Positions 45,367-53,369 of a DNA stretch of 64,000 nt are shown in pieces; positions within the stretch are counted from its first letter, which is position 1, and each line of letters opens with the position of its first letter. The position numbers and the translations under genes were made by a program. The DNA comes from Rhizobium sp. RM (GTDB lineage Bacteria > Pseudomonadota > Alphaproteobacteria > Rhizobiales > Rhizobiaceae): NCBI RefSeq assembly GCF_013390595.1, contig NZ_JACAWV010000007.1, forward strand, positions 434,001-498,000, in the 5' to 3' direction. The notes beneath the pieces are model-generated. The model worked only from the letters and a program-made list of their open reading frames with translations. It was not told the DNA's origin and did no database searches.

Positions 45367-46510
45367 CATGCTCATCCTCTGCGACCGCCTTTATGACGGT
45401 GTTTCGCCGTCATTTCTTGGCAATCAGACGATTGTTGTTCGTGATAGCCAAATCAAATCGGTCAAAGCAACCTCAGACGAGGACCGCTTGACAGGCAACG
45501 CCGTCAGGGTCGCTGTTGCAAGTCCCGGCATGATCGACATCCAGATAAACGGCGCAGCGGATACACAGTTCAATTTCTCGCCATCGCCGGAAGCATTGGC
45601 AACAATTGCCTGGGGCGCTCGTCAGGGCGGAACCGCTTCCATTCTTCCTACATTCATCACCGCGCATGGCCAGTCCTATCTCAATGCGATCGACGCTGTG
45701 AGAAAGGCGATTTCCTCAGACGTTCCCGGCCTGATCGGCATCCATCTTGAAGGGCCTTTTCTTTCGCCAGCAAGACCGGGCATTCACGACCCCTCGGCGA
45801 TACGGCCGCTTGAGGAAGAGGATGTCTTCGCCCTGGAGCAGCAGGCCCGAGATTTTCCGGGTGTTATTCTTTTGACACTTGCGCCGGAGTGCCAAAACGC
45901 AAGTCATCTCGAGCGTCTCGCTGCGAGCGGCATTATCCTTTTTGCGGGGCATTCGGAAGCAACGCAGGCCGATCTGACAAAAATCAGCGGCGCTACTCAT
46001 CTCTGGAATGCAATGCCTGCGCCAGCCAGTCGCGTGTCCGGCATCGTATCAGAGGTCCTGGGTGGCAATCGGCTGTTCGCCGGCATCATAGCGGACGGCT
46101 TCCACGTCGGCGAGCAAGCCCTGACAATGTCCGTGCGTTCCGCCGCTGACCGGCTTTGCCTGGTGACGGATGCGATGATGACTTTGTCAGGCACATCGTC
46201 CGGATTCGATCTGGATGGTCGACGTATCTCCCTCGCTGATGGTCGTCTCACAAGCGCAGACGGCACCCTGGCGGGTGCCCATATTGCCATGGATACATCG
46301 CTCCAGACCTTGATCAGGCTCACAGGTGTTGATGCGGTGACAGCCTTGCAGATGGCGACGGTCAATCCGGCGCGAGCGCTTGGCCTCGAGGAGAGGTTCG
46401 GCCGTATTGCCTCAGGATATTCGGCAAACCTCAGCCTTTTTGACGAACACCTCAATGCAACCGGCGTGGTGACGCAAGGCAATCTCCTGATGCGGAATGA
46501 GGCGACCTGA
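45359..46510 (+). CDS. nagA: N-acetylglucosamine-6-phosphate deacetylase
   Basis: A 383-residue amidohydrolase. Visible elements are PGMIDIQINGA, HLEGPFLSPARPGIH (metal Glu), FAGHSEAT (His), HLWNAMPAPASR (His and Asn) and VTDAMM (catalytic Asp). The likely start is TTG 45359, nine bases after GGGGAGG and overlapping nagB; ATG 45368 is the alternative. It removes acetate from GlcNAc-6-phosphate. The last gene of the rightward sialic acid operon. Confidence 0.93.
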   Translation: MTDMLILCDRLYDGVSPSFLGNQTIVVRDSQIKSVKATSDEDRLTGNAVRVAVASPGMIDIQINGAADTQFNFSPSPEALATIAWGARQGGTASILPTFITAHGQSYLNAIDAVRKAISSDVPGLIGIHLEGPFLSPARPGIHDPSAIRPLEEEDVFALEQQARDFPGVILLTLAPECQNASHLERLAASGIILFAGHSEATQADLTKISGATHLWNAMPAPASRVSGIVSEVLGGNRLFAGIIADGFHVGEQALTMSVRSAADRLCLVTDAMMTLSGTSSGFDLDGRRISLADGRLTSADGTLAGAHIAMDTSLQTLIRLTGVDAVTALQMATVNPARALGLEERFGRIASGYSANLSLFDEHLNATGVVTQGNLLMRNEAT

Positions 46511-46524
46511 AATCCTGACAGCTC

Positions 46525-47448
46525 TCAAAGCGTATCAAACGGTTTTCCTGCCATCGGAGCCGTTTTCGTGAACAGCAGATCCTGATCCTGCCACTGCTCT
46601 TCGAAACTTGCGATGGAGCGCGCGCTCATATCAGGATCGAGCGCTCCCAGTTCCGCCGAGATTGCTTCAACCAGGCTGATGCCGGGAATGATCGTTGTGT
46701 AGAAGGATGTACTTTCCGCCGGCGCCAGGAGAACATAGTCGCCGTTTTCAGTCAGCGCATCGACGGCTGCATCGGTGATGATGCAGGTGGTTGCTCCCCT
46801 CGCCTTCGCCTGGCGAGCCGCCCGGATGGCAGAATTGTAGAGCCTCCAGAAGGTCACAATGATGACGACGTCGCCCTCTTTGACGTCGCCCAACGCATTT
46901 GCGATCATTACGCCGTCTGTCGCAAGTTCCATACGATAACCGCACAGAGTCGCGTGGTGCGCGAGAATATTGGCGATTGATGCAAAACTGCCTGAGCCAA
47001 GCACGATGCGACGCTTTCCGCCTGCAATAACTTTTGCAACGTCCCGGACAGATTGCCTGTCCGTGCGTCTGCGCAACGCGGTCAACTGTTCAATCTGTCG
47101 GTTGAGTGCCGCGTCAAATGGCCGGTCGGCTCCGCTTTCTTGTTGATGAACAACGCTGACTTCGGGTGCCGACAGCTTGCTCATGAACCGGGTTCGGATT
47201 TCCTGACGCAAGTCCGGCCACCCCGAAAAACCAAGGCTCTGCGCTGTTCGAGTGATGGTGGCGACATTGACTTCGGCTTTCTGCGCAAGGTCAGCAGCAG
47301 ATGCAAACGAGGCATGACGAGGATCATTGATGACGGCTTGCACCACTTCATGGGCTGCCGGAGTGAGAGAATATCTCTCGTCAAGGTTGCGCAACCAGTC
47401 CTCCAGGGACTCTGCAAAAGTGTCTGCAGCGTTTTTTGCGTATTGCAT
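46525..47448 (-). CDS. RpiR-family transcriptional regulator (HTH plus SIS domain)
   Basis: A 307-residue regulator with an N-terminal RpiR helix-turn-helix (SFASAADLAQKAEVNVATITR, then GFSGWPDLRQEIR) and a C-terminal sugar-phosphate-binding SIS domain (RRIVLGSGSFASIANILAHH, GDVVIIVTFWR). ATG 47448 was chosen; the frame runs 40 codons further into the divergent promoter. It is convergent with nagA (14 bases between) and divergent from the MFS gene. RpiR proteins regulate sialic acid genes in Vibrio and Haemophilus, so it could sense an amino-sugar phosphate, or it may control only the MFS operon. Confidence 0.88.
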   Translation of the reverse strand: MQYAKNAADTFAESLEDWLRNLDERYSLTPAAHEVVQAVINDPRHASFASAADLAQKAEVNVATITRTAQSLGFSGWPDLRQEIRTRFMSKLSAPEVSVVHQQESGADRPFDAALNRQIEQLTALRRRTDRQSVRDVAKVIAGGKRRIVLGSGSFASIANILAHHATLCGYRMELATDGVMIANALGDVKEGDVVIIVTFWRLYNSAIRAARQAKARGATTCIITDAAVDALTENGDYVLLAPAESTSFYTTIIPGISLVEAISAELGALDPDMSARSIASFEEQWQDQDLLFTKTAPMAGKPFDTL

Positions 47449-47461
47449 TATCAAATCATCC

Positions 47462-47481
47462 CGTGCAAAAAATGTTGCGCG
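47462..47481. promoter_or_regulatory. Imperfect dyad between RpiR and MFS genes
   Basis: CGTGCAA, six bases, TTGCGCG: a 7-bp inverted repeat with one mismatch in the 101-base divergent region. It is a candidate RpiR operator. Confidence 0.35.
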
Positions 47482-47549
47482 ACAAAACAGCGCGCCTGCG
47501 ATCCGCCACATGTGCGGGACGCGGTCATACCATATATCGGGGACCAAAA

Positions 47550-48920
47550 ATGTATAATACTGCTGCAAGACTTGAGAGGCTGCCAGTCGGACGCTTCCAA
47601 TATAAGCTGCTGATGATGGGCGGCCTGGGCTACATGTTTGAAGCCTGGGACGCGGGCATTATTGCCTTCCTGCTTCCGGCCCTGCGTGCGCAGTGGCAGT
47701 TGACCAGCCTTCAGGTCGGCTATCTGGCAAGCAGTACTTACGTCGGCTTTCTGATCGGCGCGCTGATTGCCGGGGCGATCGGTGATCGTTACGGCCGCAA
47801 GAACGTCATGCTCTGGGCGCTAGTCCTCTTTTGCCTTGCAAGCCTTGCAGGCGCTGCCGTCAACGATTGGCACCAGTTCTTTGCGCTCCGTGTCATCGGT
47901 GGCATCGGCATGGGCGCCGAAGCTGCAATCATTGCGCCGTTCCTCTCGGAATTCGTTGGCGCCAAGTATCGCGGCCGGTTTACCGCATCACTTGCAGCAT
48001 TCTTCTCGTTCGGTTTCGTGATCTCCGCAGTGCTGGGTTATCTCCTGGTACCGGCCTCGGATGACGGATGGCGTTATGCCCTTATCGTTACGGCCATGCC
48101 GGTCGTGATCGTTTTGTGGTGGCGCCGTGGTCTGACAGAATCGCCGCGTTGGCTGGAAAGCCAGGGCCGTCACGAAGAAGCACATGAAATCGTCACAGCG
48201 ATCGAAAAGGATTATGCTGCACGTGGCGTGTCCCTGCCGCCGGTCACCTCCACTCCGCAGGTCGCCTCCACCCCCAACACATCATTGATGGCAAACTTCA
48301 AGGCGTTGCTGTCGCCGCGTTTCCTGCGCATTACCATCATGACCTGGCTGCTCTGGGTATCGGTTACGTTCAGCATCTATGCATTCATGACATGGATTCC
48401 GAGCCTGCTCGTTGAGCGTGGCATGACGATGACCAAAAGTTTCTCGTTCTCGATCCTGATCTATGCCGCGCAGATCCCCGGCTACTTTACCGCCGCATGG
48501 CTCTGCGAAAAGATCGGTCGCCCATACACGATCGTCCTTTACATGGCGCTCGCCGCGATCTCGGCTCTTTCCTTGGCCTTTGCCACCGGCGACACGCAGG
48601 TCATCGCGCTTGCCATGACGCTCTCGTTCTTCATCAACGGCGTGGCCGCTGGCGAATATGCCTATACGCCGGAAGTGTTCCCGACCCGCATCCGTGCAAC
48701 CGGCGTCGGTACGGCATCTGCAATCGGCCGCATTGGCGGCATCGCCGCCCCGATCCTGGTCGGCGCTGTCTACCCGATCGGCGGATTCGCCGGCGTGTTC
48801 GGAATGACGACGGTAATCCTCTTTGTTGGCGCATTGTCGGTTCTCGTGCTCGGCATTCCGACGAAGAACCGGTCGTTAGAAGAAATCGAAGCGGAAGAGT
48901 TTGCCGCGAGTTCGAACTGA
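47550..48920 (+). CDS. MFS transporter (metabolite:H+ symporter type)
   Basis: A 456-residue inner-membrane transporter with twelve hydrophobic segments. It carries the MFS loop motif GAIGDRYGRKNVM after helix 2, RVIGGIGMGAEAAIIAPFLSE in helices 4-5 (sugar porter/aromatic acid symporter-like) and PTRIRATGVGTASAIGRIGG near the C-terminal half. ATG 47550 with GGGGA upstream fits; the longer frame overlaps the RpiR promoter. It begins a rightward operon with a GAF protein and an amidohydrolase, whose substrate it presumably imports. Confidence 0.9.
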   Translation: MYNTAARLERLPVGRFQYKLLMMGGLGYMFEAWDAGIIAFLLPALRAQWQLTSLQVGYLASSTYVGFLIGALIAGAIGDRYGRKNVMLWALVLFCLASLAGAAVNDWHQFFALRVIGGIGMGAEAAIIAPFLSEFVGAKYRGRFTASLAAFFSFGFVISAVLGYLLVPASDDGWRYALIVTAMPVVIVLWWRRGLTESPRWLESQGRHEEAHEIVTAIEKDYAARGVSLPPVTSTPQVASTPNTSLMANFKALLSPRFLRITIMTWLLWVSVTFSIYAFMTWIPSLLVERGMTMTKSFSFSILIYAAQIPGYFTAAWLCEKIGRPYTIVLYMALAAISALSLAFATGDTQVIALAMTLSFFINGVAAGEYAYTPEVFPTRIRATGVGTASAIGRIGGIAAPILVGAVYPIGGFAGVFGMTTVILFVGALSVLVLGIPTKNRSLEEIEAEEFAASSN

Positions 48921-48946
48921 GCAGGACGTTTCCTGATCTCGATTAA

Positions 48947-48968
48947 GGGGGCGGCGTTGGCCGCTCCC
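48947..48968 (+). repeat. Intercistronic hairpin after the MFS gene
   Basis: A 9-bp GC-rich stem (GGGGGCGGC with GCCGCTCCC, one G-U pair) and a 4-base loop between the MFS and GAF genes. It has no T-run and is probably a processing or stability element. Confidence 0.5.
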
Positions 48969-48991
48969 AAGATTACAAAAGGATATCTGTG

Positions 48992-49468
48992 ATGCAAACT
49001 GACATGCACCTCTACGAGGCGATGAAAAAGGCAAATCAGCCGGACCCCTTCTTCCAGGCTCTCGATTCGTTGCTGCAGCGCGAGGTCGGCCATATCCTGT
49101 TCACCCTGCTTGCTGTCGATGGCGGCGAGGTTGTGCGCATCTACTCTTCCGACACCGAGCATTATCCCGTTTCCGGTCGCAAACCGATGACGGACACACC
49201 TTGGGGCCGACATGTGATCGGTGAACAGAAAAGCTTTCTGGCCAAGGACATGGATGGCCTGAAATGGGCGTTTTTCGATCACGAACTGATCGCCAGCCTT
49301 GGTGGCGGCACGCAGATCAACGTTCCGGTCATCTTTGATGGAACGTGCATCGGTACGATCAACCTGACACACCGCGCCGGAAGTTATGACGAAACCCACG
49401 TTGCCCGCGTCGAGGCTCTCGCCCCGTGGCTTGTCCCCTATTTTCTTCAGGCCGCACGCCAATCCTAG
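48992..49468 (+). CDS. GAF-domain protein
   Basis: A 158-residue single-domain protein. The GAF fold is indicated by the ALDSLLQREVGHILFTLLAVD opening, the central DTPWGRHVIGEQKSFLAKD and the NVPVIFDGTCIGTINLTH beta-hairpin. It has no output domain. AGGA lies eight bases before ATG 48992. It is encoded between the MFS transporter and the amidohydrolase, so it may sense their substrate or act as a small-molecule-binding accessory protein. Confidence 0.82.
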   Translation: MQTDMHLYEAMKKANQPDPFFQALDSLLQREVGHILFTLLAVDGGEVVRIYSSDTEHYPVSGRKPMTDTPWGRHVIGEQKSFLAKDMDGLKWAFFDHELIASLGGGTQINVPVIFDGTCIGTINLTHRAGSYDETHVARVEALAPWLVPYFLQAARQS

Positions 49469-49519
49469 CCGCTGGCGCCTATCCCGCATTCCCAGACATT
49501 CGATTGAAAGCTTATACCA

Positions 49520-50746
49520 ATGACAACAGTTCTCTTGAAAAATGCACGCGTGGTCGACGGATCGCAGGATAAGCCAACGGATTTGGTCGACATCCTGATC
49601 CGAGACGAGCTGATCGTTGAGGTCCGCAGCGGCGTGAGCGAACATGCCGATACGATCATCGATCTCGCCGGCAAGATCGTGATGCCCGGCCTGATCGACG
49701 GACATGTGCACGTCATTGCCACCAAGCTCGATCTCGGCGCCAATGCGGATCTGCCGAATTCACTGGTGGCACTACGTTCCGCCAACATCATGAGAGCGAT
49801 GTTGATGCGCGGTTTTACCACGGTCCGCGATCTCGGTGGTGCTGACCACGGCCTTGTTGAGGCCCTGGACGAAGGAACGATTATTGGCCCGCGATTGATT
49901 ATCTGTGGCAAGGCGCTGTCTCAGACGGGTGGTCACACCGATTATCGCGGCCGCTTCAACCGTAGATCCGTTGAGCATTACCCCGATCAACTCGGTGCGC
50001 TGGGCCGCATCTGCGACGGTGTTGACGAAGTTCGTCGCGCCTCCCGCGAAGAAATCAAGGCTGGCGCACAGTTCATCAAGTTGATGGCAAATGGCGGCGT
50101 ATCATCGCCAACTGACCCGATCGCCAACCTCGGCTTTTCTCGCGAAGAATTGCTCGCTGCCGTCGAGGAGGCAGAAAACGCTCAAACCTATGTTGCCGCG
50201 CATCTTTATACGGACGCTGCCATCCGCCGCGCTATCGAATGCGGCGTAAAATCGATCGAGCACGGCAACCTGATCACGCCTGAGACAGCGAAACTGGCAA
50301 AAGAACGTGGTGCGTTCGTGGTTCCCACCAACATTGTCTATGATCGCCTGGCCAAGGATGGCGCTTCACTCGGTCTGCCACCTGTGTCGGTTGCCAAGAT
50401 TGAAGATGTTCGCAGCGCCGGCTTCAACGCACTCAAGGTTCTGCATGAAGCGGGCGTGACGATGATCTACGGCACCGACCTGTTGGGCGAGATGCACGAA
50501 CATCAGTCCGAAGAGTTTGTCCTCAGAGGCGAACATCTGCCGGCTGCGGACGTCATCCGCTCAGCCACGCTCGATGCGGCAAAGGCGCTTGGTTATGAGG
50601 GCAAGCTCGGGACCGTTGCCGCTGGCGCGTTCGCCGATTTGATCGTGGTCGATGGCAACCCGCTGGAAGACCTCTCTCTGCTGACCGGTCAGGGCCGCCA
50701 CATGCCGTTCATCATCAAGGGCGGCGAATTCGTCAAGACATCCTGA
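49520..50746 (+). CDS. Amidohydrolase, imidazolonepropionase/prolidase-like
   Basis: A 408-residue metal-dependent hydrolase of the COG1228 group. The complete binuclear set is visible: GHVHV (HxH), the probable carboxylated lysine in FIKLMANGG, AAHLYT and EHGN histidines, and YGTDL aspartate. The C-terminal ADLIVVDGNPLEDL strand is typical. No signal peptide is seen. Relatives hydrolyse cyclic amides or prolyl dipeptides; the exact substrate is unknown but should be what the co-transcribed MFS protein imports. Confidence 0.87.
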   Translation: MTTVLLKNARVVDGSQDKPTDLVDILIRDELIVEVRSGVSEHADTIIDLAGKIVMPGLIDGHVHVIATKLDLGANADLPNSLVALRSANIMRAMLMRGFTTVRDLGGADHGLVEALDEGTIIGPRLIICGKALSQTGGHTDYRGRFNRRSVEHYPDQLGALGRICDGVDEVRRASREEIKAGAQFIKLMANGGVSSPTDPIANLGFSREELLAAVEEAENAQTYVAAHLYTDAAIRRAIECGVKSIEHGNLITPETAKLAKERGAFVVPTNIVYDRLAKDGASLGLPPVSVAKIEDVRSAGFNALKVLHEAGVTMIYGTDLLGEMHEHQSEEFVLRGEHLPAADVIRSATLDAAKALGYEGKLGTVAAGAFADLIVVDGNPLEDLSLLTGQGRHMPFIIKGGEFVKTS

Positions 50747-50770
50747 TCTCGTGACACTGGTGTTGCACCT

Positions 50771-50810
50771 GCAGATGCGGAAACATGTTCCGCATCTGCT
50801 TCAGCTTTTT
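50771..50810 (+). terminator. Rho-independent terminator
   Basis: GCAGATGCGGAA and TTCCGCATCTGC form a perfect 12-bp stem with a 5-base loop, followed by TTCAGCTTTTT. It ends the MFS-GAF-amidohydrolase operon. Confidence 0.88.
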
Positions 50811-50950
50811 AAATCCACTCAATAAACCTGCCCTGACATATTGGGCATTCGATTTCGCGGTTAAGCGTTGCGATCTCCGGTAACCGAGAGTATGTTCCCT
50901 CTTTGTTTCCACATCATGCCGCCTGAGACGGCTAAGCTGCCAAGACCGCA

Positions 50951-52045
50951 ATGAATGACGTTACCGAGATCCGAAAGATCATCCATGTCGACATGGATGC
51001 GTTTTACGCCTCCGTGGAACAACGGGATAATCCTGAATTGCGGGGCAAACCGGTCGCGGTCGGAGGTGCTGCCGCACGCGGCGTCGTTGCAGCAGCAAGT
51101 TATGAAGCCCGGGAATTTGGCGTGCGTTCCGCCATGCCCTCTGTCACCGCAGCGCGCAAATGCCCTGAACTCATATTCGTGAAACCGCGATTTGAGGTAT
51201 ATCGCGCTGTCTCACAGCAAATTCGCGCGATTTTTGCAGAATACACGCCTCTGATTGAGCCCTTGTCTCTCGATGAAGCCTACCTTGACGTCACCGAGAA
51301 CTTGAAGGCAATGCCGATCGCAAGTGAGATCGCATTGGAAATCCGCGCAAAGATCAAATCCGTTACCGGGCTCAATGCATCGGCAGGCATTTCCTACAAC
51401 AAGTTCCTGGCCAAGATGGCATCTGATCTCAACAAGCCGAATGGACAGGCGGTGATCACGCCAAAATATGGCCCCGCATTCGTCGAGCAGCTCGCGGTGA
51501 AGAAATTTCACGGCGTGGGACCGGCGACAGCCGAGAAAATGCACCGGCTTGGCATTGAGACCGGTTCCGATCTCAAGGCAAAGTCGCTGGTGTTTCTGAC
51601 TGAGCACTTCGGAAAGTCAGGCGCCTATTTTTACGGCATTGCCCGTGGCATCGATGACCGCCAGGTTCAACCGGATCGGGTTCGCAAATCCGTTGGCGCC
51701 GAAGACACATTCGTAAAAGACATCGACGATCTCGAACTCGCAATTGCTGAGTTGCGGCCGCTTGTCGACAAGGTATGGAATTACTGCGTAGAGAGAGAGA
51801 TCAGCGGAAAAACCGTGACGGTGAAGATCAAATATTCCGACTTTACCCAAGCCACCCGCAGCCGGACCGGCGCCCTTCCCTTCGCCAATACCGTGGATAT
51901 ATTCGAGGCTGCGTCTGCGCTGTTGACCAGCGTCCATCCGTTCAGACACTCTATACGCTTGCTCGGGGTAACACTATCATCACTCTCAACGGAAACAGAC
52001 CAGCACGATACCCAGTATCAACCGCAATTTGATTTCAATCTGTAG
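50951..52045 (+). CDS. dinB: DNA polymerase IV (Y family)
   Basis: A 364-residue error-prone translesion polymerase. Catalytic motifs are HVDMDAFYASVEQRDNPELRG (first metal carboxylate) and SLDEAYLDVT (Asp-Glu pair); the helix-hairpin-helix region FHGVGPATAEKMHRLGI and the little-finger domain follow. The C-terminus ends QPQFDFNL, a possible sliding-clamp contact. It is preceded by a terminator and a 140-base gap, so it is transcribed alone. No clear SOS box was seen by eye. Confidence 0.95.
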   Translation: MNDVTEIRKIIHVDMDAFYASVEQRDNPELRGKPVAVGGAAARGVVAAASYEAREFGVRSAMPSVTAARKCPELIFVKPRFEVYRAVSQQIRAIFAEYTPLIEPLSLDEAYLDVTENLKAMPIASEIALEIRAKIKSVTGLNASAGISYNKFLAKMASDLNKPNGQAVITPKYGPAFVEQLAVKKFHGVGPATAEKMHRLGIETGSDLKAKSLVFLTEHFGKSGAYFYGIARGIDDRQVQPDRVRKSVGAEDTFVKDIDDLELAIAELRPLVDKVWNYCVEREISGKTVTVKIKYSDFTQATRSRTGALPFANTVDIFEAASALLTSVHPFRHSIRLLGVTLSSLSTETDQHDTQYQPQFDFNL

Positions 52046-52056
52046 CCATAAACGAA

Positions 52057-52090
52057 AAAGCCTGCCGCGGGAGGAGGTGCGGCAGGCTTT
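52057..52090 (-). terminator. Hairpin A: terminator carrying the CCUCCUCCC loop
   Basis: Stem AAAGCCTGCCGC/GCGGCAGGCTTT, 12 perfect base pairs, loop ACCTCCTCCC on the minus strand, followed by more T residues (TTTTTCGTTT). It serves as both the fourth loop-bearing unit and the transcript end. It lies 11 bases after the dinB stop and could also stop readthrough from the opposite side. Confidence 0.85.
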
Positions 52091-52101
52091 CGAAAAAAAC
52101 C

Positions 52102-52134
52102 GAACAGCGACTGGGAGGAGGAGTGTCGCTGTTC
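52102..52134 (-). ncRNA. Hairpin B of the array
   Basis: Stem GAACAGCGAC/GTCGCTGTTC, 10 perfect base pairs. The 13-base loop is TGGGAGGAGGAGT on the plus strand, i.e. ACTCCTCCTCCCA in the RNA. The loop is identical to that of hairpin C. Confidence 0.78.
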
Positions 52135-52136
52135 CC

Positions 52137-52171
52137 TCAGGCTTCCCTGGGAGGAGGAGTGGGTCGCCTGA
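52137..52171 (-). ncRNA. Hairpin C of the array
   Basis: Outer stem TCAGGC/GCCTGA and inner stem CCC/GGG separated by a 2-by-2 internal loop. The 13-base loop is the same as in hairpin B although the stems are unrelated. Confidence 0.75.
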
Positions 52172-52175
52172 AACC

Positions 52176-52207
52176 CGAAGCTCTGTGGGAGGAGGTACAT
52201 CGCTTCG
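52176..52207 (-). ncRNA. Hairpin D of the array (5' unit)
   Basis: Outer stem CGAAGC/GCTTCG and inner stem TGT/ACA around a small internal loop. The 10-base loop GGGAGGAGGT on the plus strand is the same as in hairpin A. It is the first unit of the minus-strand transcript. Confidence 0.75.
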
Positions 52208-52313
52208 TTGAGTTGATATATACAGCATCCCGGAAATCCCGTTAGGGGTCAGACCGCAGCGCAGCCATGCGCAAAATGCAAAGCTCCAGAAAACCGTGCA
52301 TGATTTAAGGCAA

Positions 52314-53312
52314 TCACGCCCTGAAACGGTCGAAGGCAGTCAACCGCTTCGTTAACGGGTCAGCTTCCGAATATCGGTATATTTCGGTCCGAAGGTAATG
52401 AAGCTCAGGTTCCAGATCCGTCTCGTCGACTTCGATCCACCAGGATTTGGGGCGGCCTTCGCTGCCATCGGACCAGCGATAACCACGCGCCTTCAGATGG
52501 TCCTTCATCTCGAAGGGACTGTTTTCCGCAAAAATCCGAACTCGGGAGCGCTGGCTCGCCCGATAAAGCTCACCAAAAGGCGTCAAACTCACCGCATCGA
52601 CTTTCCGGTCTAACACTTCCAGCAAAGCAAAGCAGTCATCCACGGCGCGGTGACCATCGTGGAAGAAACCAGCCTGCCCAATCAGATAGCCAAGCTTGGT
52701 GCCTTCGAAACCCCTTGCCGACCAATCGATCTCTGCATTCGAGCAAGCCCAGGCCTTGTTGGCGAAGATCGGCGAGAACGCCTCGCAGAACGGACGGTCG
52801 AAACCGGCATTGTGAGCAATGATCAAATCTGCGGGATCAATCAATGACTGCACCGCCTGCAAGTCTATAACTTCGCCCGCAACCATTTCATCGGTGATAC
52901 CAGTCAATTTCGTGATTTCGGCGGGAATGGAAGTGCTCGGCTGCTGCAAGCCGCCGTAAATGCCCGTGACATCGCCGACTGCACCGTGTTCGTCGAAAGT
53001 GAAAGCGATCAGCCCGATCTCGATAATCTCGTTTTTACGGTGGCTGAGGCCGGTCGTCTCCGTGTCCAGGATCACGCCCTTCAGAGGAAACTCGGAACGG
53101 GCATTGGCAGCAGTCTGCCGGGGTTCGAGTTTCTTCAAGATGCGGTACCGGCCGGTTGCGGCCAGGTGCGCAACCATATCACCCTCGTCCATGACTGCGG
53201 CGGCGGTTGTTTTTTTCACCCTGCCCTCTGCGGCAGGCTTTCCCCGCACCGGTGTCTGGTCATCTGAAAACATATCGAACTGTGTTGGCACGCCTAGCAT
53301 TTCCTGTCGCAT
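52314..53312 (-). CDS. DEDDh 3'-5' exonuclease (DnaQ/epsilon-like)
   Basis: A 332-residue protein. The exonuclease core shows ILDTETTGL (Asp, Glu), IAHNAGFDRPFCE (Asp) and HRAVDDCFALLEVL (His, Asp), the full DEDDh set. The C-terminal 90 residues (KDHLKARGYRWSDG, WWIEVDETDLEPELHYL) form an accessory domain seen in some alphaproteobacterial relatives. The start is uncertain: ATG 53351, 53312 and 53300 are in frame and none has a strong ribosome site. It probably acts in repair or nucleic-acid trimming; it is not the replicative epsilon subunit by context. Confidence 0.85.
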   Translation of the reverse strand: MRQEMLGVPTQFDMFSDDQTPVRGKPAAEGRVKKTTAAAVMDEGDMVAHLAATGRYRILKKLEPRQTAANARSEFPLKGVILDTETTGLSHRKNEIIEIGLIAFTFDEHGAVGDVTGIYGGLQQPSTSIPAEITKLTGITDEMVAGEVIDLQAVQSLIDPADLIIAHNAGFDRPFCEAFSPIFANKAWACSNAEIDWSARGFEGTKLGYLIGQAGFFHDGHRAVDDCFALLEVLDRKVDAVSLTPFGELYRASQRSRVRIFAENSPFEMKDHLKARGYRWSDGSEGRPKSWWIEVDETDLEPELHYLRTEIYRYSEADPLTKRLTAFDRFRA

Positions 53313-53369
53313 CGTAGGAGATGCTCTATCACGCCAACACGCCGACGTCATTCCTGCTGTCTGACGGCA

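Larger units (their letters stand above)
52057..52207 (-). ncRNA. Tandem array of four anti-Shine-Dalgarno hairpin RNAs (CcsR/cuckoo-like)
   Basis: Four consecutive hairpins on the minus strand, each with the loop core CCTCCTCCC (GGGAGGAGG on the plus strand at 52069, 52113, 52149 and 52187). Stem sequences all differ while the loop is constant, a pattern that argues for structured RNA rather than repeat DNA. The last hairpin is a terminator with T5 on the minus strand, which sets the strand. A TATATA (52217-52222 on the plus strand) lies upstream at a fitting distance for a -10. The pattern fits the alphaproteobacterial CcsR/cuckoo small RNAs, whose loops carry CCUCCUCCC. Confidence 0.8.

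Noticed and set aside
50747..50950. An SOS (LexA) box upstream of dinB
   Set aside because: No GTTC-N7-GTTC-type alphaproteobacterial LexA site was found by eye; only the upstream terminator is clear.
52057..52207. Evenly spaced GGGAGGAGG repeats as a short CRISPR array
   Set aside because: The shared unit is only 9-13 bases and sits in hairpin loops, flanked by self-complementary stems. CRISPR repeats would be about 28-37 bases, and no cas genes are present.
52057..52207. GGGAGGAGG repeats as ribosome-binding sites of tiny plus-strand genes
   Set aside because: No consistent start codon and ORF follows each copy, and each copy is locked in a loop between strong stems. The terminator T-run also points to the minus strand.
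51986..52228. An 80-codon minus-strand ORF across the hairpin array
   Set aside because: It overlaps the dinB 3' end and the structured RNA units, and its composition reflects the repeats rather than a protein.
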